64,000 nucleotides of DNA from Bauldia litoralis. Lineage in GTDB: Bacteria; Pseudomonadota; Alphaproteobacteria; Rhizobiales; Kaistiaceae. Positions within the stretch are counted from its first letter, which is position 1. Each line of letters opens with the position of its first letter. Both the position numbers and the translations under genes were made by a program. A model generated the notes under the pieces. That model made no database searches. It saw nothing but the letters and a program-made list of their open reading frames with translations, and was not told where the DNA came from. Location: assembly GCF_900104485.1 (NCBI RefSeq), contig NZ_FMXQ01000002.1:372001-436000 (forward strand). The letters are read 5' to 3'. Positions 62,873-64,000 of this stretch are shown piece by piece.

Positions 62873-63610
62873 CTAGCCGATCTGCGCCAGTCCGGGGAAA
62901 AGGTCGAGCAGCCAGAAGGCGATCGTCGTGATCTGGCCGGTGACGAACAGCACCCCGGTCACCACCAGCAGCGCCCCCATCGTCTTCTCGACCTTGCCGA
63001 CATGGCCCCGGAACCGCTTCATGAAGCGCATGAACGGCCCGGCGAAGAGCCCCGCGGCGATGAACGGCAGCCCGAGGCCGGCCGAATAGGTCGCCAGCAG
63101 GATCGCGCCGCTGCTCACCGTATCCTCGGTCCCGGCAAGGCCGAGGATCACCGACAGGACCGGCCCGATGCACGGCGTCCAGCCGAAACCGAAGGCGAGC
63201 CCCATGACATAGGAACCGAGCGGCCCGGCCTGGTGGCTCCGCACCTCGACCCGCGCCTGGCGGTGCAGGAAGCCGATCTTGAACACACCGAGGAAATGCA
63301 GCCCCATCACGATGATGATGCCGCCGCCGATGATGGTCAGGATATCGAGATACTGGCGCAGCAACTGGCCGATCGCCGTCGCGGCCGCGCCGAGGATGAC
63401 GAAGATCGTCGAGAAACCGAGGACGAAGGCGATCGACGAAAGGAACACTGTTCGCCGGCCGACCGTTGTCGGGGCGTTGCCGGTCAACTGGTCGAGACTG
63501 ACCCCGGCGAGGTAGCACAGGTAGGGAGGCACCAACGGCAGCACGCACGGCGAGACGAAGGACAGCAGTCCCGCCACAAACGCGCCGCCATGGGTGATGT
63601 CGATTGCCAT
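62873..63610 (-). CDS. ccdA: Cytochrome c biogenesis protein CcdA
   Basis: A 245-residue, six-segment membrane protein. It relays reducing power across the membrane for cytochrome c maturation or periplasmic thiol reduction. The two redox cysteines lie in SFVSPCVLPLVPPYLCYLAG and AFGFGWTPCIGPVLSVIL, the usual CcdA sites. The membrane segments in between are complete. ATG 63610 has a modest ribosome site. It is monocistronic, without adjacent thioredoxin-like partner. Confidence 0.94.
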   Translation of the reverse strand: MAIDITHGGAFVAGLLSFVSPCVLPLVPPYLCYLAGVSLDQLTGNAPTTVGRRTVFLSSIAFVLGFSTIFVILGAAATAIGQLLRQYLDILTIIGGGIIIVMGLHFLGVFKIGFLHRQARVEVRSHQAGPLGSYVMGLAFGFGWTPCIGPVLSVILGLAGTEDTVSSGAILLATYSAGLGLPFIAAGLFAGPFMRFMKRFRGHVGKVEKTMGALLVVTGVLFVTGQITTIAFWLLDLFPGLAQIG

Positions 63611-63869
63611 TCCGTCCGTCCGATATCCGCCCGCGCTGGACGTGTGAACCGGTTATAGTGTCGAGGCTGGTCGCGCCACAGTCACTTTTTCAGGAGGCGT
63701 CCTTCATCGCGGCACCAGCCCGGGCGGCGCCTCGCATGGGTTTTGGCCCTGAAGATGGCGCGGGCGCGACCTCGTGCCGCTGCCCGCCCCGTCACGGGAA
63801 CTGGACGCGACGGACATCTGCGGCTTTGCTCGACCCGGGGCCGCTTTCGACCGGTCGCAGGAGGAAATC
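63611..63869. other. Intergenic region between ccdA and the kinase gene
   Basis: About 260 bases upstream of two divergent genes. I found no convincing gene, tRNA or hairpin in it. Confidence 0.4.
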
Positions 63870-64000
63870 GTGCCGCAGATCCTGACCCTTGCACTCAATC
63901 CGACGATCGACGTCTCGGCCGAGGCCGATGTCGTGCGCCCGACCCACAAGACCCGCACTACTAACGAATCCTTCGAGCCCGGCGGCGGCGGCGTCAACGT
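63870..64000 (+). CDS. PfkB-family sugar kinase, 5' end only
   Basis: The first 43 codons of a PfkB-type kinase, cut by the window end. It reads PQILTLALNPTIDVSAEADV, then PTHKTRTTNESFEPGGGGVNV. LTLNPTID and PGGGGVNV are the standard N-terminal motifs of 1-phosphofructokinase and 6-phosphofructokinase 2/tagatose-6-phosphate kinases. Start GTG 63870 follows AGGAGGAAATC. The specific substrate cannot be decided from this fragment. Confidence 0.87.
   Translation, partial: MPQILTLALNPTIDVSAEADVVRPTHKTRTTNESFEPGGGGVN

Overview
The window is high-GC chromosomal DNA from an alphaproteobacterium, most likely of the Hyphomicrobiales/Rhizobiales. Supporting signs are an aapJQM amino-acid transporter divergent from metC, an NDUFS4-like complex I accessory protein, a class I PHB synthase, the run alaC-type aminotransferase/hom/glpX/recJ, and a moc (rhizopine-type) catabolic cluster. 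Gene density is high and I saw no insertion sequence, phage or CRISPR array. Three tRNAs are present: Arg-TCT, Pro-TGG and Glu-TTC.

Layout. 1-3.4 kb: aapM (cut by the window edge), aapQ and aapJ on the minus strand, divergent from metC. 4.8-8.3 kb: a PAP2 phosphatase, small proteins, tRNA-Arg and a Gfo/Idh/MocA dehydrogenase. 8.4-10.1 kb: tRNA-Pro and an AT-richer membrane pentapeptide-repeat protein that looks acquired. 10.4-15.1 kb: a guanidine-I (ykkC) riboswitch followed by a NitT/TauT-type ABC transporter, a guanidinase of the GdmH type and an extremely His-rich small protein. 15-22.7 kb: a diguanylate cyclase, a spermidine-synthase-like enzyme and its membrane domain as two genes, a double cold-shock protein, glyoxalase I, tRNA-Glu and two glycosyltransferases.

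22.7-33.7 kb is a catabolic island. It holds a LacI-type regulator, a diiron MocD-like oxygenase, two FAD ferredoxin reductases (MocF-like), a Rieske ferredoxin (MocE-like), a rhamnose-mutarotase-like protein, a sugar isomerase/epimerase, a sugar ABC transporter, and glutathione-dependent formaldehyde dehydrogenase. The set fits uptake and oxidative O-demethylation of a methylated sugar or inositol derivative, with the released formaldehyde removed on site. Three 16-bp sites with matching outer arms (TGAT-N8-ATCA) lie in promoter regions of this island and probably define the regulon.

33.8-36.8 kb: a tripartite tricarboxylate transporter (tctABC). 37-39 kb: a small acidic protein, an RTX gene remnant, and a secreted RTX-like protein behind a structured leader. 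39-50 kb: recJ, glpX, hom, an aminotransferase, a lipoprotein, phaC with two overlapping downstream genes, a pyridoxamine-oxidase-like protein and a lytic transglycosylase. 50-56.4 kb: two exporters, three secreted envelope proteins, a GST, and an ArsR/SRPBCC pair. 56.5-64 kb: recG, a DUF502 protein, glmS, glmU, ccdA and the start of a PfkB-family kinase.

The guanidine operon and the demethylase island are the most interesting parts. In the first, the ligand is inferred from the RNA element and the enzyme family. In the second, the chemistry is inferred from the enzyme set and the substrate is unknown.
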